NCBI GenBank assembly: GCA_022361095.1
Contig: JAKSBO010000364.1
Span: forward strand, 1-12,768
Length of the DNA stretch: 12,768 nucleotides
Reading direction: 5' to 3'
Source: Desulfobacterales bacterium
GTDB taxonomy: Bacteria; Desulfobacterota; Desulfobacteria; Desulfobacterales; Desulfobacteraceae
The notes beneath the pieces are model-generated. The model was not told where the DNA came from. It saw only the letters and a list, made by a program, of their open reading frames with translations, and made no database searches. Both the position numbers and the translations under genes were made by a program. Position 1 is the stretch's first letter. Every line of letters starts with the position of its first letter. This document shows positions 1 through 7,447 of the stretch, piece after piece.

Positions 1-797
1 ATCATAACCTGTACATTTTTTTCCCAAGCCTGCTTGGTCAGCTCTCCCAGGGTGATCAGCTCCTGAATCTGGGGCGCGTCTGTTGAATCCTTGATGGCAC
101 CGGGCCTGAGTCCATCCCCTAGACTGATGCAGACATCATGGGCCTGGCAAATGTCCAGAAGCCGGTCAAAGTATTCATAAAAAGGGTTTTCATTACCGGT
201 TTTTTCCATCCATTCGAACAGGATAGACCCGCCCCGGCTGACAATGCCGCATAACCGGGGGTTCGTCTTAACGCTCTGGGCGCATTTTTGATTGAGCCCG
301 GCATGGATGGTAATGAAATCAATCCCGTTGGCCGCATGGATCTCAACGGTTTCAAACCAATCCTCCAGAGTTATCTCCTCTGTGGGCTTTCCGGTGCGGG
401 TTAAGGTGTCATAGATAGGCACCGTACCGATCATTACAGGAATCTGTTCCACAAGACGTTTACGAAACTTTTCGGTCTCGCCGGATACACTCAGGTCCAT
501 GACGGCGTCTGCCTGGTAATCTACAGCCAGTTGCGCTTTGTTTATTTCCGAATCAAAGCAGCAGACATCTTTGGATACGCCCAAATTGACGTTTATTTTA
601 GTTTTAAGCCCCTTTCCCACGCCTGCCGCTTTCAGGTTTAAATGATGTTTATTGGCAGGAATAGCAATTCGGCCCTGGGAAAGGCCTTCCATGAGTTCCT
701 CTTTTGAAATGGATTCATCGGCAAGTACCTGCTCCATCTGCGGGGTGAGAATACCTTTTCTGGCTGCATCCATCTGGGTCGCATATGAATGTGACAT
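1..797 (-). CDS. thiC: Phosphomethylpyrimidine synthase ThiC, N-terminal part (cut by window edge)
   Basis: ThiC is a radical-SAM enzyme that rearranges aminoimidazole ribotide into the hydroxymethylpyrimidine phosphate of thiamine, in the cytoplasm. The reading frame is open from the ATG at 795-797 to the window edge: 265 full codons of the usual roughly 430 in the short form that lacks the N-terminal extension of enterobacterial ThiC. Recognisable family blocks are IPANKHH, GLKTKINVNLGVSKD, DAVMDLSVSG, MIGTVPIYD, FITIHAGL and ISLGDGLRPGAI. The C-terminal CxxCxxxxC cluster motif would lie outside the window and cannot be checked. The start is supported by AGGAG at 806-810, 8 nt upstream. A TPP riboswitch just upstream supports true ThiC over the paralogous 5-hydroxybenzimidazole synthases (BzaA/B/F). 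The gene is divergent from the pil operon. Confidence 0.96.
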   Translation of the reverse strand, partial: MSHSYATQMDAARKGILTPQMEQVLADESISKEELMEGLSQGRIAIPANKHHLNLKAAGVGKGLKTKINVNLGVSKDVCCFDSEINKAQLAVDYQADAVMDLSVSGETEKFRKRLVEQIPVMIGTVPIYDTLTRTGKPTEEITLEDWFETVEIHAANGIDFITIHAGLNQKCAQSVKTNPRLCGIVSRGGSILFEWMEKTGNENPFYEYFDRLLDICQAHDVCISLGDGLRPGAIKDSTDAPQIQELITLGELTKQAWEKNVQVM

Positions 798-802
798 GTA
801 TA

Positions 803-864
803 CATCTCCTGTTTTTGTATTTATTCCTGTGAAGGGAAACTGAAACGGCAGGACCGGAGAGATG
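803..864 (-). promoter_or_regulatory. Candidate SD-sequestering hairpin (expression platform) of the thiC riboswitch
   Basis: The thiC Shine-Dalgarno AGGAGATG (803-810 on the minus strand) has a perfect 6-nt complement, CATCTC, upstream in the leader (859-864). The two arms enclose about 50 nt. No hairpin followed by a U-run is seen between the aptamer and the start codon, so control by hiding the ribosome-binding site is more likely than transcription termination. That is the usual mode for thiC riboswitches in Gram-negative bacteria. The pairing itself is read from sequence; the switching mechanism is inferred. Confidence 0.45.
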
Positions 865-888
865 ACGGATGGCTCAATGCCAAGCTTC

Positions 889-985
889 AATCACTTTCCC
901 TACGCCGGTACGAACCGGATCAGGTTCCAAGGGTTGAAGTCTTGAGCAAACTTCTCTCAGCTTTTACGAAAGCACCCCCGTGATC
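889..985 (-). ncRNA. TPP riboswitch (thi-box aptamer) upstream of thiC
   Basis: On the minus strand the thi-box landmarks occur in order: GGGGGTGC (972-979), GCTGAGA (955-961), CTGATCC with the following CGGTTCGTACCGG stem (about 906-924), and GGCGTAGGGAA (896-906). The closing P1 helix is visible as GATCAC (980-985) against GTGATT (889-894), five Watson-Crick pairs plus one G-U. The aptamer binds thiamine pyrophosphate and lowers thiC expression when the cofactor is plentiful. It lies about 90 nt upstream of the thiC start. Confidence 0.97.
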
Positions 986-996
986 AACTATAATGT

Positions 997-1025
997 CAAA
1001 TACTTGATTCGGAGGGTTATGTCAA
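997..1025 (-). promoter_or_regulatory. thiC: Putative sigma70-type promoter of the thiC leader
   Basis: On the minus strand a perfect TTGACA (1020-1025) is followed after 17 nt by TATTTG (997-1002), a weak -10 element. A start about 7 nt downstream would place the RNA 5' end near 990, just before the P1 helix of the riboswitch, as expected for a leader that begins at its aptamer. A 13-bp palindrome, TATCTTTAAGATA (1031-1043), lies directly upstream of the -35. Confidence 0.5.
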
Positions 1026-1303
1026 TGGCTTATCTTTAAGATATAGTTTTTGACCTGTTCAAAACAATGATTGAAAGCCAATGATATCTGTAGTATTAAT
1101 TTAATCTCATAGTTTTGACGATATTTAACCATAGCGATAAACAATTACGATTCACTTGAACTGGCTTTCATCCGGAAAATAGAAACGAATTTCTGATACA
1201 AATTATGTGAGGGTAACCTCACTCCAAATAAGTGAATTACCGATTATTGTAACAGCAAAACCCAAAACAATTTATTCAAGGTTCAGTTGACGATCTGGCC
1301 AAA
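1026..1303. other. Non-coding interval between the divergent thiC and pil units
   Basis: This A+T-rich stretch has no open frame with a convincing start, composition or recognisable protein. Structures visible in it are the palindrome TATCTTTAAGATA (1031-1043), a 9-bp inverted repeat TGAAAGCCA/TGGCTTTCA (1072-1080 and 1162-1170, 81 nt apart, possibly chance), and the perfect hairpin at 1207-1222. A TTGACG hexamer at 1287-1292 has no good -10 partner. The interval most likely holds the regulatory sites of the pil operon. Confidence 0.6.
1207..1222. promoter_or_regulatory. Perfect palindrome, candidate upstream activator site
   Basis: GTGAGG-GTAA-CCTCAC forms a perfect 6-bp inverted repeat with a 4-nt centre. 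No U-run follows on either strand, so it does not look like a terminator. Its centre is about 115 bp upstream of the start predicted from the sigma54-like promoter at 1304-1319. That is a usual distance for the binding site of an NtrC-type enhancer-binding protein such as PilR. The palindrome is seen; the operator role is inferred. Confidence 0.35.
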
Positions 1304-1319
1304 TGGAATGATTTCTGCT
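1304..1319 (+). promoter_or_regulatory. Putative sigma54 (-24/-12) promoter of the minor-pilin operon
   Basis: TGGAATGATTTCTGCT matches the TGGCAC-N5-TTGCW consensus at 8 of 11 specified positions. It keeps the essential GG (1305-1306) and GC (1317-1318) exactly 10 nt apart. Transcription would start near 1330, giving a leader of about 100 nt before the first pilin gene. Sigma54 with an enhancer-binding protein (PilR) is known to drive pilin genes in several proteobacteria. A weaker sigma70-like alternative is TTGAAC (1375-1380) with an A+T-rich -10 near 1398-1403. Confidence 0.45.
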
Positions 1320-1430
1320 TTTTTACTCGTCGTATTTATAAAATCCGGCCCTAAATGACGGTTACCCCTGATGATTGAACCCTGCCCCACAATACTATAA
1401 ATAGAAACAACAAATTTAGAGAACGATAAC

Positions 1431-1991
1431 ATGATTAAAAGGCCTAGAGTAGGCATGATTCCCGGACAACGACAGCGCAAAGGCGGATTTACATTAATTG
1501 AAATGATGATTGTCATCGCAATTATTGGTATTTCCGCATCAGTGGCTGTTCCAGACTTGATGCTCTGGTTTGACAATTTAAGCGTCAAATCCGCGGCAAG
1601 GGACCTCTATTCCGCCATGCAGCAGGCCCGGACGATTGCGGTTAAGCAGAATGCCAGTGCGGCCATTGTTTTTGATACGGCCAACAGCAGTTACGACATT
1701 CGAAGTGACTGGGGAGGTGATAACAACCTTGAATTAACAGTGACGCTGTCATCATACAAAAACAGAGTTCAGTTCGGCAATGGCAATGCAACCACGCCTG
1801 TGGGCACAACTTTTGGTGATTTCATTACCTACTCATCACCCAATAATGTTCTGGTTGTTAACTCAAGTGGTATTGGAAATGCCGGATATGTCTACCTTAC
1901 CAACCCGAGCAACGGCACGGCCTATGCCGTAGGTACACTGTCAAGCGGTTTAGTTAAAATACTTAGATGGAATGGAACGGCATGGGAGTAA
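1431..1991 (+). CDS. fimT: GspH/FimT-family minor prepilin
   Basis: This 186-residue minor pilin is probably part of the complex that primes type IV pilus assembly and sits near the pilus tip. A basic leader ends RQRKGG and is cut before F20 by prepilin peptidase. Mature F+1 and E+5 (FTLIE) are followed by a hydrophobic N-terminal helix (MMIVIAIIGISASVAVP). The C-terminal half has the GspH/FimT pattern: VVNSSGIGNAGYVYL, then GTAYAVGTLSSGLVKI and a terminal RWNGTAW. The leader is long (19 residues) from the ATG at 1431; M9 (1455) would give an 11-residue leader, and neither start has a strong ribosome-binding site. It is the first gene of the operon and overlaps the start of the next. Confidence 0.9.
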   Translation: MIKRPRVGMIPGQRQRKGGFTLIEMMIVIAIIGISASVAVPDLMLWFDNLSVKSAARDLYSAMQQARTIAVKQNASAAIVFDTANSSYDIRSDWGGDNNLELTVTLSSYKNRVQFGNGNATTPVGTTFGDFITYSSPNNVLVVNSSGIGNAGYVYLTNPSNGTAYAVGTLSSGLVKILRWNGTAWE

Positions 1992-2692
1992 ACAACCAAA
2001 AGGGATTTACCCTGATCGAATTAATGATGACCCTGGTCATTGGTGCAATGATTGCAGGGGCGGCCTATGCCACCTATTCATCCCAGCAAAAAGTCTACTA
2101 TACCCAGGACCAGGTGGCGGAAATGCAGCAAAATCTGAGGGCAGCGTTTTCAATCATCGCCATTGAACTTCGCATGGCCGGCTATGATCCCACGGGCAGC
2201 GGAAATTTTTCCATCACGCCGACAGATGCAGGAAGAATCGAGTTTGAAACAGATAAAGACGAGGACGGTGACAGTGACGATGAAGATTCCACTAATGATT
2301 CGGATGAAACCGTTGTTATCGGCCTGTCTCCCTCCGTTGATGCGGACGGTGACGGTATCCCCGATGCCGACGGGGACGGAGACGGCGTGCCGGACCTTGT
2401 GACGATCGGCATCAAAACAGGTACGGGCGGGTATCAGGACATTGCCGAAAACATCCAGGCCATAGAATTTCTCTACATAGACGGAAATGGCGCTGTGACA
2501 GCCACTGATACTGACATTAGAAGCGTACAGATCACGATTCTTGCGGCATCTCCCAAAACAGACACAAGTTTTACCAATACAACCCAATATCAACCGCCGT
2601 CCCCCTCCACGCAGACGTGGGGACCTTACAACGACAACCACAGGCGCAGGCTCATGTCGCTCAGAATTCGCTGCCGAAATTTAGGACTATAG
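1982..2692 (+). CDS. pilW: PilW-like minor prepilin with calcium-loop repeats
   Basis: This minor pilin has a type III signal: the short leader MGVNNQKG, then FTLIELMMTLVIGAMIAGAA as the N-terminal helix with E+5. The segment QVAEMQQNLRAAFSIIAIELRMAGYDP is typical of PilW-family proteins. Two acidic stretches follow: a D/E run (2252-2308) and DADGDGIPDADGDGDGVPD (2339-2395), two DxDxDGxPD repeats of thrombospondin type 3 style that would bind calcium. An in-frame ATG at 1967 gives 241 residues. I prefer 1982 (236 residues) because it leaves a normal leader and a GGAA at 1974-1977, but the choice is not secure. It overlaps fimT by 10 nt and is 11 nt from pilV, so the genes are probably co-transcribed and translationally coupled. 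Confidence 0.85.
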   Translation: MGVNNQKGFTLIELMMTLVIGAMIAGAAYATYSSQQKVYYTQDQVAEMQQNLRAAFSIIAIELRMAGYDPTGSGNFSITPTDAGRIEFETDKDEDGDSDDEDSTNDSDETVVIGLSPSVDADGDGIPDADGDGDGVPDLVTIGIKTGTGGYQDIAENIQAIEFLYIDGNGAVTATDTDIRSVQITILAASPKTDTSFTNTTQYQPPSPSTQTWGPYNDNHRRRLMSLRIRCRNLGL

Positions 2693-2703
2693 ACCTAGAG
2701 ACC

Positions 2704-3153
2704 ATGAAAGTAATCATAAAAAACCAAAACGGATTCACCTTGATTGAGGCCATGATTGCCATGGCGATCCTGGCGATAGGCATTCTAGCCATCAATACCA
2801 TGCATGTGAGCTCCACCCGCGGTAATACATCGGCCAATAAACTGACCATTGCAGGGGCTACTGGGGAAAGCATATACGAAACACTGACCAGCCAAAACTA
2901 TTCTGATACAGTGTTTGACGCCGGCGCGCATACCATCAATGAACTGACCGGATTTGTTCTGCCCGGATCCATATCCACAGCATCCTGGACCGTTACCCAA
3001 TGGTCCAATACGGACAATGTGGACAATGACGGGGACGGCACCACAGATGAGGATGATGAAAACGATATTAAGTTTGTCACCTTAACAGTGACCTACACAG
3101 ATGCTGCCGCAAAAAGCCTGACCATCAACTTTTTAAAAAGTGAGATTTACTGA
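2704..3153 (+). CDS. pilV: PilV-like minor prepilin with one calcium loop
   Basis: This 149-residue minor pilin has leader MKVIIKNQNG, cleavage before F11, E+5, and the helix FTLIEAMIAMAILAIGILAI, close to the PilV pattern (FTLIEvlvAlvILaiGlLgl). The frame extends upstream to an ATG at 2617, but the leader rule places the start at 2704, preceded by AGAG. A single 12-residue loop DNDGDGTTDEDD (residues 107-118, nt 3022-3057) fits the thrombospondin type 3 / EF-hand spacing DxDxDGxxDxxD. The stop codon TGA shares its A with the ATG of the next gene, so translation is coupled to pilX. Confidence 0.87.
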   Translation: MKVIIKNQNGFTLIEAMIAMAILAIGILAINTMHVSSTRGNTSANKLTIAGATGESIYETLTSQNYSDTVFDAGAHTINELTGFVLPGSISTASWTVTQWSNTDNVDNDGDGTTDEDDENDIKFVTLTVTYTDAAAKSLTINFLKSEIY

Positions 3154-3665
3154 TGCAACATGCTTTAATCCATGACCGGTTAAAGGATGAGCAGGGATTT
3201 GCTCTGGTCATTACCCTGCTTGCCCTTGCCCTTTTAACGATGATAGGCACAGCATCCATTAACACCACCAGTTTTGAACTTCAAATCACAGGTAATGAAC
3301 GCATGGCAAGGCAGCGGTTTATCGTTGCCGACTCGGGATGGAAGCAGGCCGGCCCTTATTTGAATGCGCTGAATGCCCCCCCGGATGCAGTCAACAGATC
3401 GCTCATGGACTATAATACGGTGAGAAATTTTGGTAATGGTTCAGACGGCAATACCAACGACGATTTTTCAACTGTCCCCCCTCCGCCCCAAGACGGAACC
3501 ATCAGCAACATGAACTATTGGTACCAGGTTGTTTATGATTCTGATACACCGGCCCAGGGGTTCTCATCAGGATACAGAAATTTTCAATATGAGGTAACAT
3601 GCAATGCCAACGGGCAGGCCCAAGTACTTACACGGGTCCAAAAAGTATTCCAGGTCGGATACTAA
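3153..3665 (+). CDS. pilX: PilX-like minor pilin
   Basis: This 170-residue protein has the PilX N-terminal pattern: DEQG followed by FALVITLLALALLTMIGTAS, then SFELQITGNERMARQRFIVAD, comparable to the family's TTxxEermAgN...FqaAE region. After the predicted cleavage site (G15/F16), position +5 is isoleucine rather than glutamate. Loss of E+5 is known for GspK and PilX-like tip subunits, which are thought to sit above the other pilins. The start ATG overlaps the pilV stop by one base. The C-terminal half (YWYQVVYDSD, YRNFQYEVTCNANGQAQVLTRVQKVFQV) is a beta-rich domain that I would not assign further. Confidence 0.85.
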   Translation: MQHALIHDRLKDEQGFALVITLLALALLTMIGTASINTTSFELQITGNERMARQRFIVADSGWKQAGPYLNALNAPPDAVNRSLMDYNTVRNFGNGSDGNTNDDFSTVPPPPQDGTISNMNYWYQVVYDSDTPAQGFSSGYRNFQYEVTCNANGQAQVLTRVQKVFQVGY

Positions 3666-3698
3666 CCATTGTACCTGCAAAACATAAGGGGATAACCT

Positions 3699-6600
3699 AT
3701 GAAAAAAAGATATATCATCCGCCTTTTATTGCCTTTTATTTTTATACTGACTGGTTTGGCCGGAATCTGTCCCCAAACAGTAACGGCATCCTGCGTTATT
3801 GACTCTAACGGAACCTATATTGAAGCAGAAAATTACTCCGGCTCCCAGGATCTGGCCAACAACCCAAATACGGCCAACCGTTTCCTGGAGACCACCAGCA
3901 TATCCGGGTCCAAAGGCGGCAAGGCTCTTAAAGCCGGCAGTTCCGGCTATGCCGCCAAGACGCCCGGCAATGAAGTAAAAGAATACAGGGTTTATTTTTC
4001 AGAAACCGGCGACTACTATATGTGGATGCGCGGTATCGGTTACAGCAACAATCAGGACTCTATTTTTTTTACCATAGATAATGATGCATGGAAGGCCTGG
4101 AACTATGGTGGAAAATACAATTCTTTTGTGTGGACGAAATCAATACAAGTGGGCAGCAACAATAAAATAACCGTTGATACAGCGGGGTACCACACATTAA
4201 AAATCGCCATGCGGGAAAAAGATTCCGTTATTGACGGATTTTTCATCACCCAAAAGTATTATTCCAGCCTGAATGACAGCACGGTGGCAAGCAAAACCGA
4301 AATAGATCCGTCAACCGGCTGTTCCAGTCCTTTATGGAGTTTGGACACAACGACCATAGAAGCTGCTTGCTACCATACATATAATGCAGCAGATATAACG
4401 TTTACCATCACCAACGCCGGCGTGTCCGATGACACCAGCACCGGGACGGTGACCAGCGATTCCTCCTGGCTTTCAGTATCCGATCCGGTCCCGGCCCTGG
4501 CAGTCGGCGAGTCCCATACCGTAACCGTTGCTTTTGACACCGCAGGCCTTTCAACAGGCGATCATACCGGGATGATCACATTTACAAGTTCCGGTGGAAC
4601 GGTATTAAATGCACCGTTGACTGTAACGATCTCATTGACGGTTAAAGAGGTGCCGACCACCTCTTCAGGCGGTTCAATTCCCTTATTTGCGGAAAATATC
4701 GTTTCCCCCGCCATCATGGTTCAACTGGACACATCCGGCAGTATGTCCACCTCAATGAGTATTGGAAGCGGTAAATCCAAATCCCGAATTGCCATTGCAG
4801 AAGATGTACTTGCCCAACTGTTTGAAGACCGGAGCATTGAGTGGGGGTTTGCCACCTGGGCCGGAGGAAAAGGATGGGTTAGCCAAGACGGCGCCTCATC
4901 CAACTATTACACCAACTACCGGATCGGCTGCCACACCCATGATGACGACCACCAAACTGCGTTGCAGGATAAAGCGGATGACGGAAGTGCAAGCGGCTAC
5001 ACCCCGTTGGTCCCAAGTATGCGCGCTTGCCTGCATTATTTCCAGGCAAGCAGAAAAGATAATTATTATGATGAGTTATACACAAAGCTTAGTTGCCAAC
5101 CCCGGATACTTATCATCATCACCGACGGTCTGGGCAATACCGGCACAAACGATACTAAAATAGAAAATGTGATGAAAGATCTGGTTGATGAAGGGATCAG
5201 TGTTGTTGCCGTGGGTTTTGGACTGACCAACGCCACCCAGCTGGATCTAATCGTTCAAAAAATGCAAACAGCCGGAGAGGCCAGCAGCGACGACTACCTG
5301 TATGATCTGCACAAACAAGAAAGCAGCACGTCTGTTCCCTTCATAGCCCAGAACGAGGCGGAATTCATCGCAGCCATGACCGATATCGTATCAAACGTCA
5401 AAGGCCAGATATTCCATGGCGCATCTCCGGCCCTCTCCACCTCCGCAACAAACGGCGCAATTCTTTTAGATGCCTCTTTTGATGCAACGGACTGGACAGG
5501 AAACCTTTCGGCCACTAAATTCAACGCATTTACGGGGGTTCTGGAAAGCGATTACCTCTGGAAGGCGGCAGATAAGCTGCCAGCCGTAATTAACGGATTT
5601 ATATATGACAGCACGGCCTCATCTAGCGGTTATGTATCAAAATATACGGATGCCTCCATTGCAGGGGATAATTTTTTGTGCAAGGACTTAGGAGACATTA
5701 TCAATTCAGCCCCGGCCATTGTCAGCAGTGTTCCTCCCTATTACTATAAATTCGACAACTACTTTTCCTTCAAATATGACGCGACCGTATACAATCGTGA
5801 TGCCATGGTCTATGTCGGAGCCAACGACGGGGCTCTACATGCATTCCAATTGGAAGACGGTGTTGAAAAATGGCGGTTCTATCCCGATACCGTAAAGTCG
5901 AAGCTTGCCAATGCAGAAAGTGATCCTGCCAAGGATATGTGTTCATCCTCTTACGCCCACCAATTTCTTTTGGACGGCTCACCCGAGCCGGCAGATATTT
6001 ATGTAAGTTCAACCACCGGATGGCGTACAATCCTGACCACCGGGCTTGGCAAAGGCGGCAGCGCGTTTTTCAGCCTTGACATTACCCATAGCGAAGATTT
6101 TGATGCGGCAAATAGTGTCAAATCAACATTTCTATGGGAGTTTACGGATACAGAATTGGGCCTTGCCACTTCCGATCCGGTAACGGCAAGAGTCGCCAAC
6201 GCCTCTTCAACGGACTGGGTCACTTTTTTTGGTTCCGGGGAAGCAGAAAGCACTGCGGCCCAATCCAATAAAGAGGCCTATTTGTTTGCAGTAAAAAGTT
6301 ACAATGAGTCCAGTGTTTGGATGGATACCGACGGCAATGACGTTTACAAAGTAAAATTGTCATCCACCACCCTTCTTGACGATGCAACCTCATCCCCCCT
6401 TGTTGTGGACACCCACAATGACGACTACATTTACGACAATATTTACATAGGCAATCTCTACGGCAATCTTTACCGTGTATCAGAAATAGGATTTAACCAG
6501 GTTCCGGATTCAGACATTCTCTTTAACTCGGGCAACACAGACCACAGCACACCAATATCGGCTACGCCGTCAAGTGCATACGACAGTGACGGCAATTTGT

Positions 6601-7382
6601 GGGTATATTTCGGTACGGGTCAATATTCGGAACAGGCAGACAAGGTCAGCACCGGCCAGCAATATTTTTACGGATTGTATGATAAAAATGCGGCAATCAA
6701 TGACGACGGTTCAGCGCCCTATACCTTAAGCAACCTGGCTTTGCTGGAAACGGATATTGTGGAAGCCTATGCCCTGGATGCCGACGGCAACAGAGTTGAT
6801 TTGGATGGAGACGGTAATAAAGACAATGACGACAAATATAAATACCGGACCGTTTCATGCAGCTCCCCAGACACAAACGGAGACTGCAATCCTTCAACAA
6901 CACACTCGGCGTTATCCGATGAAAAACCCTGGGCAATAAAACTGTATACCTCATCCTCCGGCAATCCGAGTGAACGCGTCATCACCCAGCCACTTATCAT
7001 CGCAGGTATCGTCTTTATCGTTACATTTGTTCCCGATGGAGATCCATGCGAAGGAAACGGCGATGCATGGATACTGGCCGTGGACTGGGAAACCGGCGAA
7101 ATCGTGGATGAGCCGGTCTTTGACATCAATGGAGACGGCACCATTGATGACGCGGACAAAACCGTCGAAGACGACAGCGGTGTTGAACACGAAGTCGTCG
7201 GATTCTATCTTGGCGGCGGTAAACCCTCCTCCAGTATTGCCATCTACGGCAGTAATATTGCTGTGGGCGGGGCATCAGGTTTACTCAGCGGGGATGCACC
7301 ACTTAACTCAGGCTCCCTGATCCAGGTAAATCTGCCGGATCAGGACACGACGCTAAATTCCTGGCAACAGGACTTAAATTAA
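3699..7382 (+). CDS. pilY1: PilY1/PilC-family type IV pilus tip adhesin with N-terminal carbohydrate-binding-like module
   Basis: PilY1 is a secreted tip-associated factor needed for pilus assembly, adhesion and surface sensing. This 1227-residue form has a signal peptide (residues 1-30, cut at VTA/SC). A CBM6/CBM35-like module follows (about 31-190: YIEAENYS, YRVYFSETGDYYMWMRG, GYHTLKIAMREKDSVIDGFF), then an Ig/BACON-like module (about 205-316: SSWLSVS, VAFDTAGLSTGDHTGMITF). Next is a von Willebrand A domain (about 336-572) with a complete MIDAS: DTSGSMS at 344-350, T435, D476 in TDG. The PilY1 beta-propeller (about 660-1205) has MVYVGANDGALHAFQ, WRTILTTGLGKGGSAFFSLD and IYIGNLYGNLYRV. Calcium loops are D1034-D1045 (DLDGDGNKDNDD) and a perfect EF-hand loop D1142-D1153 (DINGDGTIDDAD). 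The start has AAGGGG (3686-3691), 7 nt upstream. The two N-terminal modules are not part of the Pseudomonas-type protein. Confidence 0.93.
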   Translation: MKKRYIIRLLLPFIFILTGLAGICPQTVTASCVIDSNGTYIEAENYSGSQDLANNPNTANRFLETTSISGSKGGKALKAGSSGYAAKTPGNEVKEYRVYFSETGDYYMWMRGIGYSNNQDSIFFTIDNDAWKAWNYGGKYNSFVWTKSIQVGSNNKITVDTAGYHTLKIAMREKDSVIDGFFITQKYYSSLNDSTVASKTEIDPSTGCSSPLWSLDTTTIEAACYHTYNAADITFTITNAGVSDDTSTGTVTSDSSWLSVSDPVPALAVGESHTVTVAFDTAGLSTGDHTGMITFTSSGGTVLNAPLTVTISLTVKEVPTTSSGGSIPLFAENIVSPAIMVQLDTSGSMSTSMSIGSGKSKSRIAIAEDVLAQLFEDRSIEWGFATWAGGKGWVSQDGASSNYYTNYRIGCHTHDDDHQTALQDKADDGSASGYTPLVPSMRACLHYFQASRKDNYYDELYTKLSCQPRILIIITDGLGNTGTNDTKIENVMKDLVDEGISVVAVGFGLTNATQLDLIVQKMQTAGEASSDDYLYDLHKQESSTSVPFIAQNEAEFIAAMTDIVSNVKGQIFHGASPALSTSATNGAILLDASFDATDWTGNLSATKFNAFTGVLESDYLWKAADKLPAVINGFIYDSTASSSGYVSKYTDASIAGDNFLCKDLGDIINSAPAIVSSVPPYYYKFDNYFSFKYDATVYNRDAMVYVGANDGALHAFQLEDGVEKWRFYPDTVKSKLANAESDPAKDMCSSSYAHQFLLDGSPEPADIYVSSTTGWRTILTTGLGKGGSAFFSLDITHSEDFDAANSVKSTFLWEFTDTELGLATSDPVTARVANASSTDWVTFFGSGEAESTAAQSNKEAYLFAVKSYNESSVWMDTDGNDVYKVKLSSTTLLDDATSSPLVVDTHNDDYIYDNIYIGNLYGNLYRVSEIGFNQVPDSDILFNSGNTDHSTPISATPSSAYDSDGNLWVYFGTGQYSEQADKVSTGQQYFYGLYDKNAAINDDGSAPYTLSNLALLETDIVEAYALDADGNRVDLDGDGNKDNDDKYKYRTVSCSSPDTNGDCNPSTTHSALSDEKPWAIKLYTSSSGNPSERVITQPLIIAGIVFIVTFVPDGDPCEGNGDAWILAVDWETGEIVDEPVFDINGDGTIDDADKTVEDDSGVEHEVVGFYLGGGKPSSSIAIYGSNIAVGGASGLLSGDAPLNSGSLIQVNLPDQDTTLNSWQQDLN

Positions 7383-7435
7383 TGCGGTTCGGGCAGGCTA
7401 TCAGCTTAAACAACTGACGATTAACATAAACGCAT

Positions 7436-7440
7436 AAGGA
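7436..7440 (+). promoter_or_regulatory. Ribosome-binding site that decides the start at 7448
   Basis: AAGGA lies only 1 nt before the first ATG (7442) but 7 nt before the second in-frame ATG (7448). The second is therefore the likely initiation codon of the small secreted protein. Confidence 0.6.
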
Positions 7441-7447
7441 AATGATC

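Noticed and set aside
1072..1170. 9-bp inverted repeat TGAAAGCCA/TGGCTTTCA as a structured RNA
   Set aside because: The arms are 81 nt apart with no extension of pairing, and a match of this size in about 400 nt is not far from chance.
1206..1223. CRP/FNR-type operator in TGTGAGGGTAACCTCACT
   Set aside because: The half-sites resemble TGTGA/TCACA, but the spacer is 8 rather than 6 nt. A generic palindrome is the safer description.
1283..1588. 101-codon open frame on the minus strand across the pil promoter region
   Set aside because: It runs antisense into fimT, mirrors the pilin's hydrophobic helix, and lacks a ribosome-binding site or any recognisable pattern.
2339..2395. GAC/GAT-rich tandem DNA repeat as a mobile or CRISPR-like element
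   Set aside because: The periodicity is that of the encoded DxDxDG protein motif, with no spacers or conserved DNA repeat unit.
2150..2641. 163-codon open frame on the minus strand inside pilW
   Set aside because: It is antisense to a well-supported gene, and its valine-rich stretches are the reverse complement of the GAC/GAT-rich calcium repeats.
4762..5163. 133-codon open frame inside pilY1 in another frame
   Set aside because: It lies wholly within the vWA domain coding sequence, with low-complexity composition and no initiation signal.
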